64,000 bases of DNA from Lachnospiraceae bacterium (GTDB lineage: Bacteria; Bacillota; Clostridia; Lachnospirales; Lachnospiraceae): NCBI GenBank assembly GCA_017940415.1, contig JAGAYR010000022.1, forward strand, positions 1 to 64,000, in the 5' to 3' direction. The position numbers were made by a program, and so were the translations under genes. Positions 52,329 through 60,734 of the stretch are shown here, one piece after another (positions within the stretch are counted from its first letter, which is position 1; each line of letters opens with the position of its first letter). The notes under the pieces are model-generated. The model worked only from the letters and a program-made list of their open reading frames with translations. It was not told where the DNA came from and did no database searches.

Positions 52329-53627
52329 TCAGATCTCATCGATCAGAGTGATAATGTCTTTGATCGGCATAAGCCTGTCATCAACTTCCTTGGCTCTGTG
52401 ATATCTGAGAATATCTTCCGCTGTTTTCTGCATGGCGGGAAAAGCCGCTCTCGTAAGCTGATTGGCGTAGATAACGATATTGACTCCGTGTGCCACAAGC
52501 TCATTTTCCGTGATGGTGTTATAACTGCTGGGAACAACTACGATGGGAGTGGTCTTATCCTTTTCCCTGAACTTGTCGCAGAATTCAAGAATCTCATCGG
52601 GAGTCTTTCTTCTGCTGTGGATCATGATACCGTCTGCGCCTGCAGCCACAAAGGCCTCGGCTCTCTTAAGAGCATCTTCCATTCCGTGCTCGAGTATCAG
52701 GCTCTCTATCCTGGCTATGATCATGAAATCATCGGTTAGCTGAGCCTTTTTACCCGCACTGATCTTGGCGGAAAACTCTTCGATATCCGCCTGAGTCTGT
52801 TCCACTTCAGTTCCGAAAAGAGAATTCTTCTTAAGTCCGGTCTTATCTTCTATGATGACTGCACTGACGCCCAGTCTTTCAAGAGTTCTTACGGTATATA
52901 CAAAGTGCTCCGCGAGTCCGCCGGTATCACCGTCAAAGATTATGGGCTTGGTGGTAACCTCAGTGATATCCTCAATGGTCCTGAAACGGCTGGTCATATC
53001 AACCAGCTCAATATCCGGCTTACCCTTTGCGGTACTGTCACACAGACTTGAGATCCACATGGCATCGAACTGGTCGAGTTTTCCGTTATCACCTTCCACG
53101 ACAGTCTTCTCAACTATAAGTCCGGTAAGTCCGCTGTGGGCTTCCATGGCTTTTACGATATCCGTCATGGATATCAGCTGTCTCAATCTCTTTCTTCTGT
53201 ATTCCGGCATGGACAGCTTCTCTTTGATCTGCATGTCCACTTTTCTGACTTCTTCATTAAAAGTGTAAGGCACGTCAATAACTTCTCCGCCGTATGCGGA
53301 AACCAGTTCGATGACACGTGCCCTGATTGAGCTTTCCGGCCCCCTGCACCAGTTATCTCCGTGAATAACATAGTCGGGATGAAGGGATTCAATGACATCC
53401 TCATAAAACATGTCATTCTGAAGTATCACGGAATCCACACCGTCTATCTCTCCGTAGATCCTGATCCTCTGTTCCTCCGATACGGTAGGAAATCTGTTAT
53501 ATCTTATGGAAGCTTTGTCGCTGAGACATCCCACAACAACTCTTCCGTACTTTTTTGCTTCATTAATGATATTTATATGTCCCGCATGTATGACATCCGT
53601 CGCAAAACATGTATAAACGGTTTTCAT
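52329..53627 (-). CDS. pepM: PEP phosphomutase with N-terminal cytidylyltransferase-like domain
   Basis: Forms the carbon-phosphorus bond by converting PEP to phosphonopyruvate. The 432 residues are in two parts: a cytidylyltransferase-like fold (1-135) with HxGH as HAGH near 15 and a GDNWCRGPESSIR end motif, and a PEP mutase barrel (about 145-430). The barrel has the hallmark EDKTGLKKNS that separates mutases from isocitrate lyases. Fusion of these parts is known in phosphonate operons of glycan type. It is the first gene of the operon. The role of the cytidylyltransferase part next to a separate PntC-like enzyme is not clear. Confidence 0.95.
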   Translation of the reverse strand: MKTVYTCFATDVIHAGHINIINEAKKYGRVVVGCLSDKASIRYNRFPTVSEEQRIRIYGEIDGVDSVILQNDMFYEDVIESLHPDYVIHGDNWCRGPESSIRARVIELVSAYGGEVIDVPYTFNEEVRKVDMQIKEKLSMPEYRRKRLRQLISMTDIVKAMEAHSGLTGLIVEKTVVEGDNGKLDQFDAMWISSLCDSTAKGKPDIELVDMTSRFRTIEDITEVTTKPIIFDGDTGGLAEHFVYTVRTLERLGVSAVIIEDKTGLKKNSLFGTEVEQTQADIEEFSAKISAGKKAQLTDDFMIIARIESLILEHGMEDALKRAEAFVAAGADGIMIHSRRKTPDEILEFCDKFREKDKTTPIVVVPSSYNTITENELVAHGVNIVIYANQLTRAAFPAMQKTAEDILRYHRAKEVDDRLMPIKDIITLIDEI

Positions 53628-53665
53628 ATTCGATCCTCATTATCCAAAATTGTGCATACTTAGTC

Positions 53666-53671
53666 ATTATA
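53666..53671 (-). promoter_or_regulatory. -10 element of the phosphonate operon
   Basis: TATAAT on the minus strand about 40 bases before the pepM start; TGGAAA stands 17 bases upstream as a weak -35 box. The divergent gap 53628-53868 contains no other gene. Confidence 0.55.
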
Positions 53672-53787
53672 GTACTTTGGGTACTTTATTTCCACCGAGC
53701 CGGATCATGCTTATGCCAAAAACGGATTTTATACATAAATCACGACAGGAAAAACGTTTTTCATGCAGAAAATGATCAAACTGACTA

Positions 53788-53815
53788 TTGAAGATTGTAA
53801 CTATTACGTTATACT
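53788..53815 (+). promoter_or_regulatory. promoter of the PAP2 gene
   Basis: TTGAAG (53788-53793) and TATACT (53810-53815) are 16 bases apart, about 53 bases before the start at 53869. Confidence 0.65.
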
Positions 53816-53868
53816 AGAGTTTGTCGACTGTACGAGGGGTAAATTCTTGCAGTCCAAAAGGGCAAAAA

Positions 53869-54582
53869 ATGAAAGTTATTAAGAACCTGTATTTCAAAGT
53901 TAATGATTTTGTACATGCACACAAGGAAGGTGTTCCGTTTCTTGTGTACACAGTGTTTTATCTCACATGGTTTTCGATTCTTGAAAATAACGTGACATTT
54001 CCCAAGTACCTGATACACATAGAAGCGGATAACCACATTCCCTTCCTGCCGGCATTCATAATCCCCTACGAGATCTGGTTTGTATATGTACTGGGAACCA
54101 TCCTCTTTTTCCTCTTTACCAGCAAAAATGATTATTGGAAGCTGTTCCTCTTCCTGGTAACCGGAATGACACTCTTCCTTATCATCTCCACCATATGGCC
54201 CAACGGTCAGGACCTGAGACCGAGCCTCAAGGGAACGGAAGGATTTTTCGAAGCCTGGGTATTGCATCTGTATCAGACGGATACACCCACAAACATCTGT
54301 CCCAGCATTCACGTATATAATTCACTCGGTGTTGAATTTGCCATCGCAAGAAGCGAAAAGCTCAAGAAGTATAAATGGATACAGATATCAAGTTTTATCC
54401 TCTGCGTCCTGATCATACTTTCCACCATGTTCCTCAAACAGCACTCTGTATTCGATGTGGCAACCGCTTTGGTTCTCGGAATCTTAATGTACTACCTGAT
54501 CTACTATCTCGACATAGTTCAGGCATTCAGAACTTCCAAGGCAAAGAGACAGGCAGAAAAAGAATACGTCAGAAAGAATTAA
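53869..54582 (+). CDS. PAP2-family membrane phosphatase
   Basis: A 237-residue membrane protein with about six helices. The PAP2 catalytic motifs are present: CPSIHVYNS (PSxH type) near 145 and KQHSVFDV (HxxxxD) near 190; the first motif (KxxxxxxRP) is read as GQDLRPSLKG. The family removes phosphate from undecaprenyl pyrophosphate or phosphatidic acid. The ATG at 53869 has AAAGGG six bases upstream; the longer frame begins with TTG. It is divergent from the phosphonate operon, so it may recycle lipid carrier for it; inference from position only. Confidence 0.87.
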   Translation: MKVIKNLYFKVNDFVHAHKEGVPFLVYTVFYLTWFSILENNVTFPKYLIHIEADNHIPFLPAFIIPYEIWFVYVLGTILFFLFTSKNDYWKLFLFLVTGMTLFLIISTIWPNGQDLRPSLKGTEGFFEAWVLHLYQTDTPTNICPSIHVYNSLGVEFAIARSEKLKKYKWIQISSFILCVLIILSTMFLKQHSVFDVATALVLGILMYYLIYYLDIVQAFRTSKAKRQAEKEYVRKN

Positions 54583-54585
54583 ACA

Positions 54586-54622
54586 AAACCCTCTCTACCG
54601 AATCGGTAAAGAGGGTTTTTTA
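54586..54622 (+). terminator. terminator, probably bidirectional, between PAP2 and TPR genes
   Basis: AAACCCTCT and AGAGGGTTT form the stem with an inner CTACCGAATCGGTA palindrome and a run of six T on the plus strand. On the minus strand TTTTGTTT follows, so it may also end the MoxR operon. Confidence 0.88.
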
Positions 54623-55480
54623 TTACCATATTTCTCCGGACTGACCTCCGGATCCGCCATCGCCTTCTTCCGAAGAATCGCCATCATCTCCTCCGAATCC
54701 GTAATAGTTTTCGTAGAACTGCTGCTCTTCGGCTCTTTCCTGCTGAGATTCTTCCTTCTGATCCTGGATGTGGTCCATTATCTCATCTTCTCTTGATGAG
54801 TGGTCCTGGTCTCCATCGCCGCCGTCATCATTGTTTTGATCATCATTGTCGTCCTGATCTTCATCCTGATCGTCGTCGCTGTCATCGTCATCATCTTCGT
54901 CGTCTTCGTCATCCTGCAAAAGCTCATCAATCTCATCCTTGAGAGTCTGAGCATCCTCATAATGACCGTCCTCATCGTCCTCGTGAGCACATCCATCCTC
55001 GATAAGGATTGACCTTGCAGTCATGAGTATCTTCTCAACGTTTCTTGCCTCGGGTGACATCTCATCGGAATCGGATTCCAAAAATGCTTCCCACTCTTCG
55101 TCGGTGATCTGCTCTATCATGGCAAGAGCAAGATTTACTTTGACCGGACATTCCTTCTCATAAGGTATGCCGCATTCTATGGCCCTGTAATAATCAGACT
55201 CCGCTTCCTCAAAATTCCCACAGTGATAATGATAATTTCCTATGTTGTACCAGACCACATATCCGTCGGGGAAATTTAAGGTAGTAAGCATCTTTTCGAC
55301 ACTGTAATGATATCTGCCTTTCCCTGCCTCAGCGACGAAATATGCGTTAAGGCACCACCTTGTGATCAAAAAGAGGGCGCAGACAAGAGCCGCGATGGCT
55401 GAAACAAGGATCGTGTACCAGAGCCATCTTTCCATCACGGGCCGTTTTTTATTGGTTTTACTTTTTGGATTTTTTGCCAT
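54623..55480 (-). CDS. membrane-anchored TPR protein with long acidic tail (BatC-like)
   Basis: A 285-residue protein: one membrane helix (about 20-42), then a short TPR-like pair of helices (WYNIGNYHYHCGNFEEAESDY near 78), a region of negative residues and a low-complexity tail (about 188-235) of Asp and Glu with some Gln and Asn, ending in a Gly/Ser-rich segment. The TPR after a helix and its place at the end of the moxR-DUF58-VWA operon match BatC proteins. The tail may bind calcium or be disordered; family members rarely have so long an acidic tail. It overlaps the gene upstream by 23 bases. Confidence 0.8.
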   Translation of the reverse strand: MAKNPKSKTNKKRPVMERWLWYTILVSAIAALVCALFLITRWCLNAYFVAEAGKGRYHYSVEKMLTTLNFPDGYVVWYNIGNYHYHCGNFEEAESDYYRAIECGIPYEKECPVKVNLALAMIEQITDEEWEAFLESDSDEMSPEARNVEKILMTARSILIEDGCAHEDDEDGHYEDAQTLKDEIDELLQDDEDDEDDDDDSDDDQDEDQDDNDDQNNDDGGDGDQDHSSREDEIMDHIQDQKEESQQERAEEQQFYENYYGFGGDDGDSSEEGDGGSGGQSGEIW

Positions 55481-56453
55481 TTTTTCTACGTACTTTTACG
55501 TTTTCTCTGATGTCTATAATAAGTTCCAGAAGAAGAAGTCCGGCCATATAAGGAACATATTTAAAATATGTATCCTGATAGGTTATAAAATCGTTTCTTC
55601 TCTCCTTGACGGTACCGCTGGATGCTTTTATCTGAGTTATGATGGGAGTAAGAAGCGTGGACTTTTGTCTGTGAACATATTCGATTCCCAGCTGATCCGC
55701 AATATCTTCCAAAGAATCCTCATCTATACATGACACGGCTTTCTCAAAAGTCGCCATGTTATAGATCTCACCGTACTCATCTTTGATGGTCGCACCTTTT
55801 TCGGTGCCGTATCCGAGAACCGCTCCGCCATCCACAAGATCAGCCAAAACTTCATAATCGTAAGGCTCTCCGGTAGCGGATGTTACTTCTCCGTCGGATA
55901 AAAAGAAAACAATAGTCTGCCTGTTTTCTTTTCTGTCGGAAGAGATAAGCATGTTCTCAAGGTCGTAACAAGGGGTATCCATGTTGCTTCCCTGGGCATA
56001 ATATCTGTCCGGCATCTGGATGGACTTAAGCAGTCCCAGAAGTGTTTCCTCATCCTGTGTAAAAGGAGCAAGTACCACCGCTCTGTTCTGGAAAGTGATA
56101 AGTCCGAAATTCGCACCCGAAAGTCCGTCCATGATATCTTCTATATCATTTTGGGCAGCCTTGAATCTTGTGCCGCCTCCCGGACCGTCTTCCGCCCACA
56201 TACTTAAAGTGGTATCAAGGACGAAAAGAACATCGAGATTGCTGAGCTGAACCTCTGCACCACGCTCTTCTCTCATGGGCCTTAACGCAATGATAAAAGC
56301 AAGTGCGGCTATGGCGATTCTTCTGACAAGAGCAAAAGTGCTTTTTATTCTGTTTTCCCTGCTTACAATCCATACAAACAGCATTATCAGCAATGCTATT
56401 ACAAAGATCGCGATAAGAGCAGGAATCGGAATGACCGGATTAAAATTCCTCAT
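55458..56453 (-). CDS. von Willebrand factor A domain membrane protein (BatB-like)
   Basis: A 331-residue protein with two N-terminal helices (about 10-28, 38-58), a VWA domain (about 72-270) and a C-terminal helix (about 300-318). The metal-adhesion (MIDAS) site is DTTLS near 80 with a later Thr/Asp in FFLSDGE. It sits beside a second VWA gene with one base between, a DUF58 gene and moxR: the Bat (aerotolerance) type gene set. The function of such sets in Firmicutes is not settled; assembly or chaperoning of secreted proteins has been suggested. Confidence 0.88.
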   Translation of the reverse strand: MRNFNPVIPIPALIAIFVIALLIMLFVWIVSRENRIKSTFALVRRIAIAALAFIIALRPMREERGAEVQLSNLDVLFVLDTTLSMWAEDGPGGGTRFKAAQNDIEDIMDGLSGANFGLITFQNRAVVLAPFTQDEETLLGLLKSIQMPDRYYAQGSNMDTPCYDLENMLISSDRKENRQTIVFFLSDGEVTSATGEPYDYEVLADLVDGGAVLGYGTEKGATIKDEYGEIYNMATFEKAVSCIDEDSLEDIADQLGIEYVHRQKSTLLTPIITQIKASSGTVKERRNDFITYQDTYFKYVPYMAGLLLLELIIDIRENVKVRRKNGKKSKK

Positions 56454-56454
56454 C

Positions 56455-57567
56455 TTATTTTCCCTTTAAAAACGACATGCAGATCATGGAACCCGCAAGA
56501 CTTATCAACAAAGCGATGGTAGGTATTACAGGCATATCCGTTGTCTGCTCCGTTATAATGTCATCAACAGTCATTGCTTCATGGTCTCTGATCTCTTCAA
56601 CTATCGAAGAAACCGTATCTTCCTGACTTTGAACATAAAGTTCTCCACCGGTCACTTCAACAGCTTCTTCAAGCTGGTTCTGAAATCCGGCATAATCGGA
56701 ATCGTTATACAGATAGTAATGTGCATCCTCGGACGGGAAGATGGCAAACACGGTAATATCGTTTTTCTTGCAAAGCTCACTTGCCTCTTCAAGATCCGGA
56801 ACTTCCCTTACCATTGCCGCATCCGCATTATCAGTTGCAAAGATGATGACTCTGGTTCTGGAAGAATCACCGATGGAAGGGAAGCTGTAAAGGCATGATG
56901 CAAGTCCCTCACCTATCAACGAACTTCCTCTGTATGTATTGTTTACGAGAGTTCCCGCTTCGATATAATCAAGCTTCGCGCATACCTCGTAATATCTTTC
57001 ACGTTCTTCATCATTGTCAAAATAGACATACTCTTCGTTTCCGGTTATATCAAAGTATTCTTTTTGCAGAGTGAAATATTCCTTGAGTTCCTCAAGTCTG
57101 GTAACCACATAATCATAGTCATCCGTCATGGGAACATATACAACGGATGAAGTGTTGAAGATCGTAATTCCGAATCTGTCTCCCTTAAGTTCACTGACAA
57201 CCTGCTCAAGATAGTCGGTAAGCTCATAGTTAAGCTCGTACAGGGAATAGGATACATCCATGCATAGGAATATATCCCTCTTCTGAACTCCTGTCTTAAC
57301 GGTCTGGACCTTGTAAGGTCTGGCAATCAGGAAAAGGGATGCGATTATTGCAGCGATCACAAATGCTTCATTTACAAAAGCAAGAATTCTGCTGCGTTTA
57401 TAGATCTTGGAATATATGGGAAGTGACTTGACTATGGATGCCGCACCGGTTCTTATTCCTCCGGTGAAATCCTTTTTGCCGCGTGTGGGGATGACGTGAA
57501 GAATGACCACCGCAAGCACGAGGATCGGAATTCCAAATTTTATGACATATGGATACATTAACTCCAT
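56455..57567 (-). CDS. von Willebrand factor A domain membrane protein (BatA-like)
   Basis: A 370-residue protein with an N-terminal helix (about 4-22), a helix near 62-82 and a VWA domain (about 95-320) with MIDAS site DVSYS near 109 and IIFATDNAD; a C-terminal helix ends the chain. The start is uncertain: ATG at 57567 (GGTGA upstream) or 57582; both overlap the end of the preceding gene (57558). It is paired with the BatB-like gene. Confidence 0.85.
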   Translation of the reverse strand: MELMYPYVIKFGIPILVLAVVILHVIPTRGKKDFTGGIRTGAASIVKSLPIYSKIYKRSRILAFVNEAFVIAAIIASLFLIARPYKVQTVKTGVQKRDIFLCMDVSYSLYELNYELTDYLEQVVSELKGDRFGITIFNTSSVVYVPMTDDYDYVVTRLEELKEYFTLQKEYFDITGNEEYVYFDNDEERERYYEVCAKLDYIEAGTLVNNTYRGSSLIGEGLASCLYSFPSIGDSSRTRVIIFATDNADAAMVREVPDLEEASELCKKNDITVFAIFPSEDAHYYLYNDSDYAGFQNQLEEAVEVTGGELYVQSQEDTVSSIVEEIRDHEAMTVDDIITEQTTDMPVIPTIALLISLAGSMICMSFLKGK

Positions 57568-58031
57568 GTTTTCACCATCCATTTTGCCTTCTCGGCATCT
57601 GACTTAAAATCTGCCTCTGTCTTTAATGCAAACTCGGGAGCATAGCAGTTTTCGATAAGTCCGGCAAGAGAACCCAGTCCCATTTTCTTAAGTTCCGAAA
57701 GAGTAAGGGAAGTAAAATTTCTTCCTGTCATCTCGGAGACAAATGTCCTCATGATCAGGCTGAGTCTCTGATAACTCTCTCTGGTATCGATACCTGATTT
57801 GGACAAGTCAAAAGCAACCTTGTCTATCGAGATCAGAGCCTTCTGTCTGATATAGAATGACGTAGGTTTACTTACGGGTTTGGGTGCCTTGGGTTTTACT
57901 GTTTTGGGAGCTTTCTTATAAATGAAAACTAATGCGAACAAAATTGCGGAGACTAAAAGGATCGCGCCTCCGAGTATAATCCACCCGGGACTCATTCCAA
58001 GCTCCGGCTGCATATTAACCGAAAATTCCAC
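57558..58031 (-). CDS. small membrane protein of a MoxR operon (DUF4381-like)
   Basis: A 157-residue protein with an early membrane helix (about 14-38), a Lys/Pro-rich linker (KAPKTVKPKAPKPVSKP) and a cytoplasmic helical domain (RESYQRLSLIMRTFVSEMTG). The size and position between DUF58 and VWA genes fit DUF4381-type proteins. GTG at 58031 is taken as the start: AGGGG lies five bases upstream, and the frame before it lies within the DUF58 gene. It overlaps the DUF58 stop (58015) by 17 bases. Confidence 0.75.
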   Translation of the reverse strand: MEFSVNMQPELGMSPGWIILGGAILLVSAILFALVFIYKKAPKTVKPKAPKPVSKPTSFYIRQKALISIDKVAFDLSKSGIDTRESYQRLSLIMRTFVSEMTGRNFTSLTLSELKKMGLGSLAGLIENCYAPEFALKTEADFKSDAEKAKWMVKTWS

Positions 58032-58899
58032 TGTGTCCCCTCTCAAACAAATGCAACACCGTGTCCACAACATCCGGAGCCGTCTGAACTCTTTCAAGTA
58101 CAACACGGTTTCTGAGTGCATCAAGTTTAAAACGATTTAAAATATTATTTCTTTCGGCCTCTTCGGCTTTCTTCAGAGAACGGCTTCCTGCCAGAAATCT
58201 GTCGATGTATTCCTCTCCGACCCTGTCATATACTCTTCCGCCGGTAAGGGTGGCATCATCCACACAGATGAAATAAGCGTCATTTCTCTCTGTCAATCTG
58301 GAAAGCGTCTCGTTCCTGACAGTCTTGAGACCGCTCAGATCGGTGATCACGAAAACGATCATGCGGCGGGTAGGAAACGACCTCAGCATGTTCATGATAA
58401 GCTCGTTCATATCCGATGAAGGATTTTCAAATATGGAGCTTCCGTATGTACGAAGGAGTTCCTCAACACATATTCCGCCGGATTTGAAAGGAGTATTCGT
58501 TATTCCGCGCTCTCCGGAACAGGCAAATCCTACATCGGATCCCTGTCTTCCGAGAAGATAACCGATGACGCCGAGTGACATGAGGGCAATATCCGCCTTA
58601 TAGTCACCCGTAGGAGTATCGGCATCCATCTTGGCGCCGGTATCACCGATGATAAGCACGCTGTGTTTTTTTTCTGCAATGTATCTTCTGACCAGAAGCC
58701 TGTCCGTCCTCGAAGAGGATTTCCAGTCTATGGATGTGATGTCGTCTCCCTGGGAATACTCCTTGAGATCCTGGAACTCATGGCTCTTTCCGAGGTAAAC
58801 CGAATTATATCCTCCGTCAAGAATATTGGTAGTCTTGCGTGAGGTATAAAGCACCGCATCCTTACTGATCCTGGCCAGATATTCGTAATCTATTTCCAT
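58015..58899 (-). CDS. DUF58 domain protein
   Basis: A 294-residue soluble protein of the DUF58 family, a VWA-like fold. The family motif is GDDITSIDWKSSSRTDRLLVRRY (in part, near 50-72), and a degenerate MIDAS is seen in LIIGDTGAKMD; a long helix follows. It starts two bases after moxR and precedes the membrane and VWA genes. DUF58 proteins work with MoxR ATPases; the precise function is unknown. Confidence 0.9.
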   Translation of the reverse strand: MEIDYEYLARISKDAVLYTSRKTTNILDGGYNSVYLGKSHEFQDLKEYSQGDDITSIDWKSSSRTDRLLVRRYIAEKKHSVLIIGDTGAKMDADTPTGDYKADIALMSLGVIGYLLGRQGSDVGFACSGERGITNTPFKSGGICVEELLRTYGSSIFENPSSDMNELIMNMLRSFPTRRMIVFVITDLSGLKTVRNETLSRLTERNDAYFICVDDATLTGGRVYDRVGEEYIDRFLAGSRSLKKAEEAERNNILNRFKLDALRNRVVLERVQTAPDVVDTVLHLFERGHSGIFG

Positions 58900-58901
58900 A
58901 A

Positions 58902-59903
58902 TCAGGGTGTCTTCAAAGTAGATGTGATAGCATCAATGATATTTTCAACAGTGACTCTGTCGGCTATTGCGGAATAATTGAGTGCAATACGATGACGGAG
59001 TACAAGATGAGCCATCTGTTTAACGTCATCGGGTACCACATAAGTTCTTCCGTTCAAAAGAGCGGTTGCTTTGGCAGTACGCATGAATGCAATCGAAGCT
59101 CTGGGGCTGGCGCCCATCTTAACATATCCCGCCATCTGGGGTCCGAGAAGTCTTTCGGGTCCTCTGGTTGCCGTTACGATTGCTGAGATATACCACTTGA
59201 TACTATCATCCACATAAACCTTCTCGGTGATCTCCTGAAGTCTGTCGATATCGGCAATGGTCATTACGGGAGGTTTCTTTTCAAACGCATGGTTCTCAAT
59301 TCTGTTAAGAACCTCAACCTCTTCTGCCGCAATGGGATAAGTGATGACTTCTTTTATCATGAATCTGTCGGTCTGAGCCTCTGAAAGAGGATAGGTACCC
59401 TCCTGCTCGATGGGGTTCTGGGTAGCTATAACTATGAAGACATCTTCAGGCATATTGTAGCTTTCGGTACCGATGGTAACCTGATGCTCCTGCATGGCTT
59501 CAAGCATAGCGGACTGAGTCTTGGCAGATGATCTGTTAACCTCGTCAAGAAGTACGAAATTGGCAAATACGGGACCAAAGACAGTATCAAACTTTGATGT
59601 CTGTCTGTTGTAGATCTGTGTTCCGATGATATCGCTGGGGAGAAGATCGGGAGTACACTGAATCCTGGAGAATTTGCCGTCGACTGCCTCGGCAATTGCT
59701 TTTGCAGCCGTGGTTTTCGCAAGTCCGGGAACGGACTCGATAAGAACATGGCCGTCAGCTAAGATGGCCGTAAGAAGCGATGCCTCGAGGCTCTTCTGTC
59801 CTACAACAACACTTTCGAAATAACCGGACAATTTGGCGATCATTTCACGGCTGTACTCGAACTCCTCCTGAGACACCTTGGACTGATTAGTATCGTAAGG
59901 CAT
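58902..59903 (-). CDS. MoxR-type AAA+ ATPase
   Basis: A 333-residue chaperone-like ATPase that remodels partner VWA proteins. Walker A reads SVPGLAKTTAAK near 60; Walker B is FVLLDEVNRSSAKTQSAMLEAMQE near 115; sensor I is VIATQNPIEQEGTYPL, a MoxR hallmark. The C-terminal lid has ASPRASIAFMRTAKA. It is the first gene of the moxR-DUF58-DUF4381-VWA-VWA-TPR unit. Confidence 0.95.
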   Translation of the reverse strand: MPYDTNQSKVSQEEFEYSREMIAKLSGYFESVVVGQKSLEASLLTAILADGHVLIESVPGLAKTTAAKAIAEAVDGKFSRIQCTPDLLPSDIIGTQIYNRQTSKFDTVFGPVFANFVLLDEVNRSSAKTQSAMLEAMQEHQVTIGTESYNMPEDVFIVIATQNPIEQEGTYPLSEAQTDRFMIKEVITYPIAAEEVEVLNRIENHAFEKKPPVMTIADIDRLQEITEKVYVDDSIKWYISAIVTATRGPERLLGPQMAGYVKMGASPRASIAFMRTAKATALLNGRTYVVPDDVKQMAHLVLRHRIALNYSAIADRVTVENIIDAITSTLKTP

Positions 59904-60003
59904 TTTTATTTCCCTCTCAAAAAAATAATGATGTAGTATATTATACTACATAAATCCGCAATCACAAAATATGACGGAGTTTTACCCCGGCAGGTCACAA
60001 AGA

Positions 60004-60050
60004 TGACAACGGGGACGCTACCATTTTGTAATCTGTAGCGTCCCCACTGT
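60004..60050. repeat. short palindrome with GGGGACG arms
   Basis: GGGGACGCTAC (60011-60021) pairs with GTAGCGTCCCC (60035-60045) and outside with TGACA/TGTCA. The GGGGACG edge is like the outer arms of elements A, C and E and of the palindrome at 62069. It is in the gap between the ABC permease and moxR and may end transcription of one of them, though no T run follows. Confidence 0.75.
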
Positions 60051-60068
60051 CACTCTATACGTCAAATT

Positions 60069-60734
60069 TTAAAATTCTCTTTTTTGCATCACCCTGATAC
60101 TGTACATCATGGAAATCGACAGGAAGATAATGGCGATTGCAAACAATCCTATGATCAGAACCGCGGGTGAAACAGTCTCAAAAGGATTGGGACGGGAGAA
60201 AAAAACCATTCCGAATTTATCGGAAAGTATCCCCATAACTGCCTTTCCTGCCAATACACCGGCCATAATGATACCGAAGATGATAAACATTACGACTCTG
60301 ACCTTTTCGGGAGAAAATCTGATGTCGATGGGAAGCAGTACAGACAGGATCACCAGAAACAATGCCAGCATGCTTACATCGAGAAGAACGGTATCACTTA
60401 AAACATAAGACTCTTTCTGTATTGCTAATACCGCAAACTGGATTACCAGAGATATAAGCCAGAAAAGAGTCACTCCCATTATGGAGAATACGTACTTTGC
60501 AACCGCATAATCTCCGGGCTTTATGGGCAGAGTCATCAGGAACGAGAATCCGTCATCATTGTAATCATATGCGATGGTTGAAAGCATCATGATAAGTCCG
60601 ATCATGGAAATATAGCTGACTACAAATGTAGAATCCATGGAAAAACTGAGGATGACAGCCAAACATATAAACATTAAAAGAAATCTTTTCTGATTCAAAA
60701 GGATCTTAAAATCTTTTATCAATAAGCCTTTCAT
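60069..60734 (-). CDS. ABC-2 type permease
   Basis: A 221-residue membrane protein with six helices, the transport part of an export-type ABC system. The N-terminus MKGLLIKDFKILLNQKRFLL is typical of ABC-2 permeases in YtrA-controlled operons. Its ATG overlaps the stop of the ATPase gene by one base. The substrate is not known; relatives in Firmicutes respond to cell-wall-active compounds. Confidence 0.88.
   Translation of the reverse strand: MKGLLIKDFKILLNQKRFLLMFICLAVILSFSMDSTFVVSYISMIGLIMMLSTIAYDYNDDGFSFLMTLPIKPGDYAVAKYVFSIMGVTLFWLISLVIQFAVLAIQKESYVLSDTVLLDVSMLALFLVILSVLLPIDIRFSPEKVRVVMFIIFGIIMAGVLAGKAVMGILSDKFGMVFFSRPNPFETVSPAVLIIGLFAIAIIFLSISMMYSIRVMQKREF

Noticed and set aside
54800-55012. 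Hydrophobic plus-strand open frame (Val/Ile-rich)
   Set aside because: It is the complement of the Asp/Glu-rich tail of the TPR protein; GAT/GAC/GAA codons read as ATC/GTC/TTC on the other strand.
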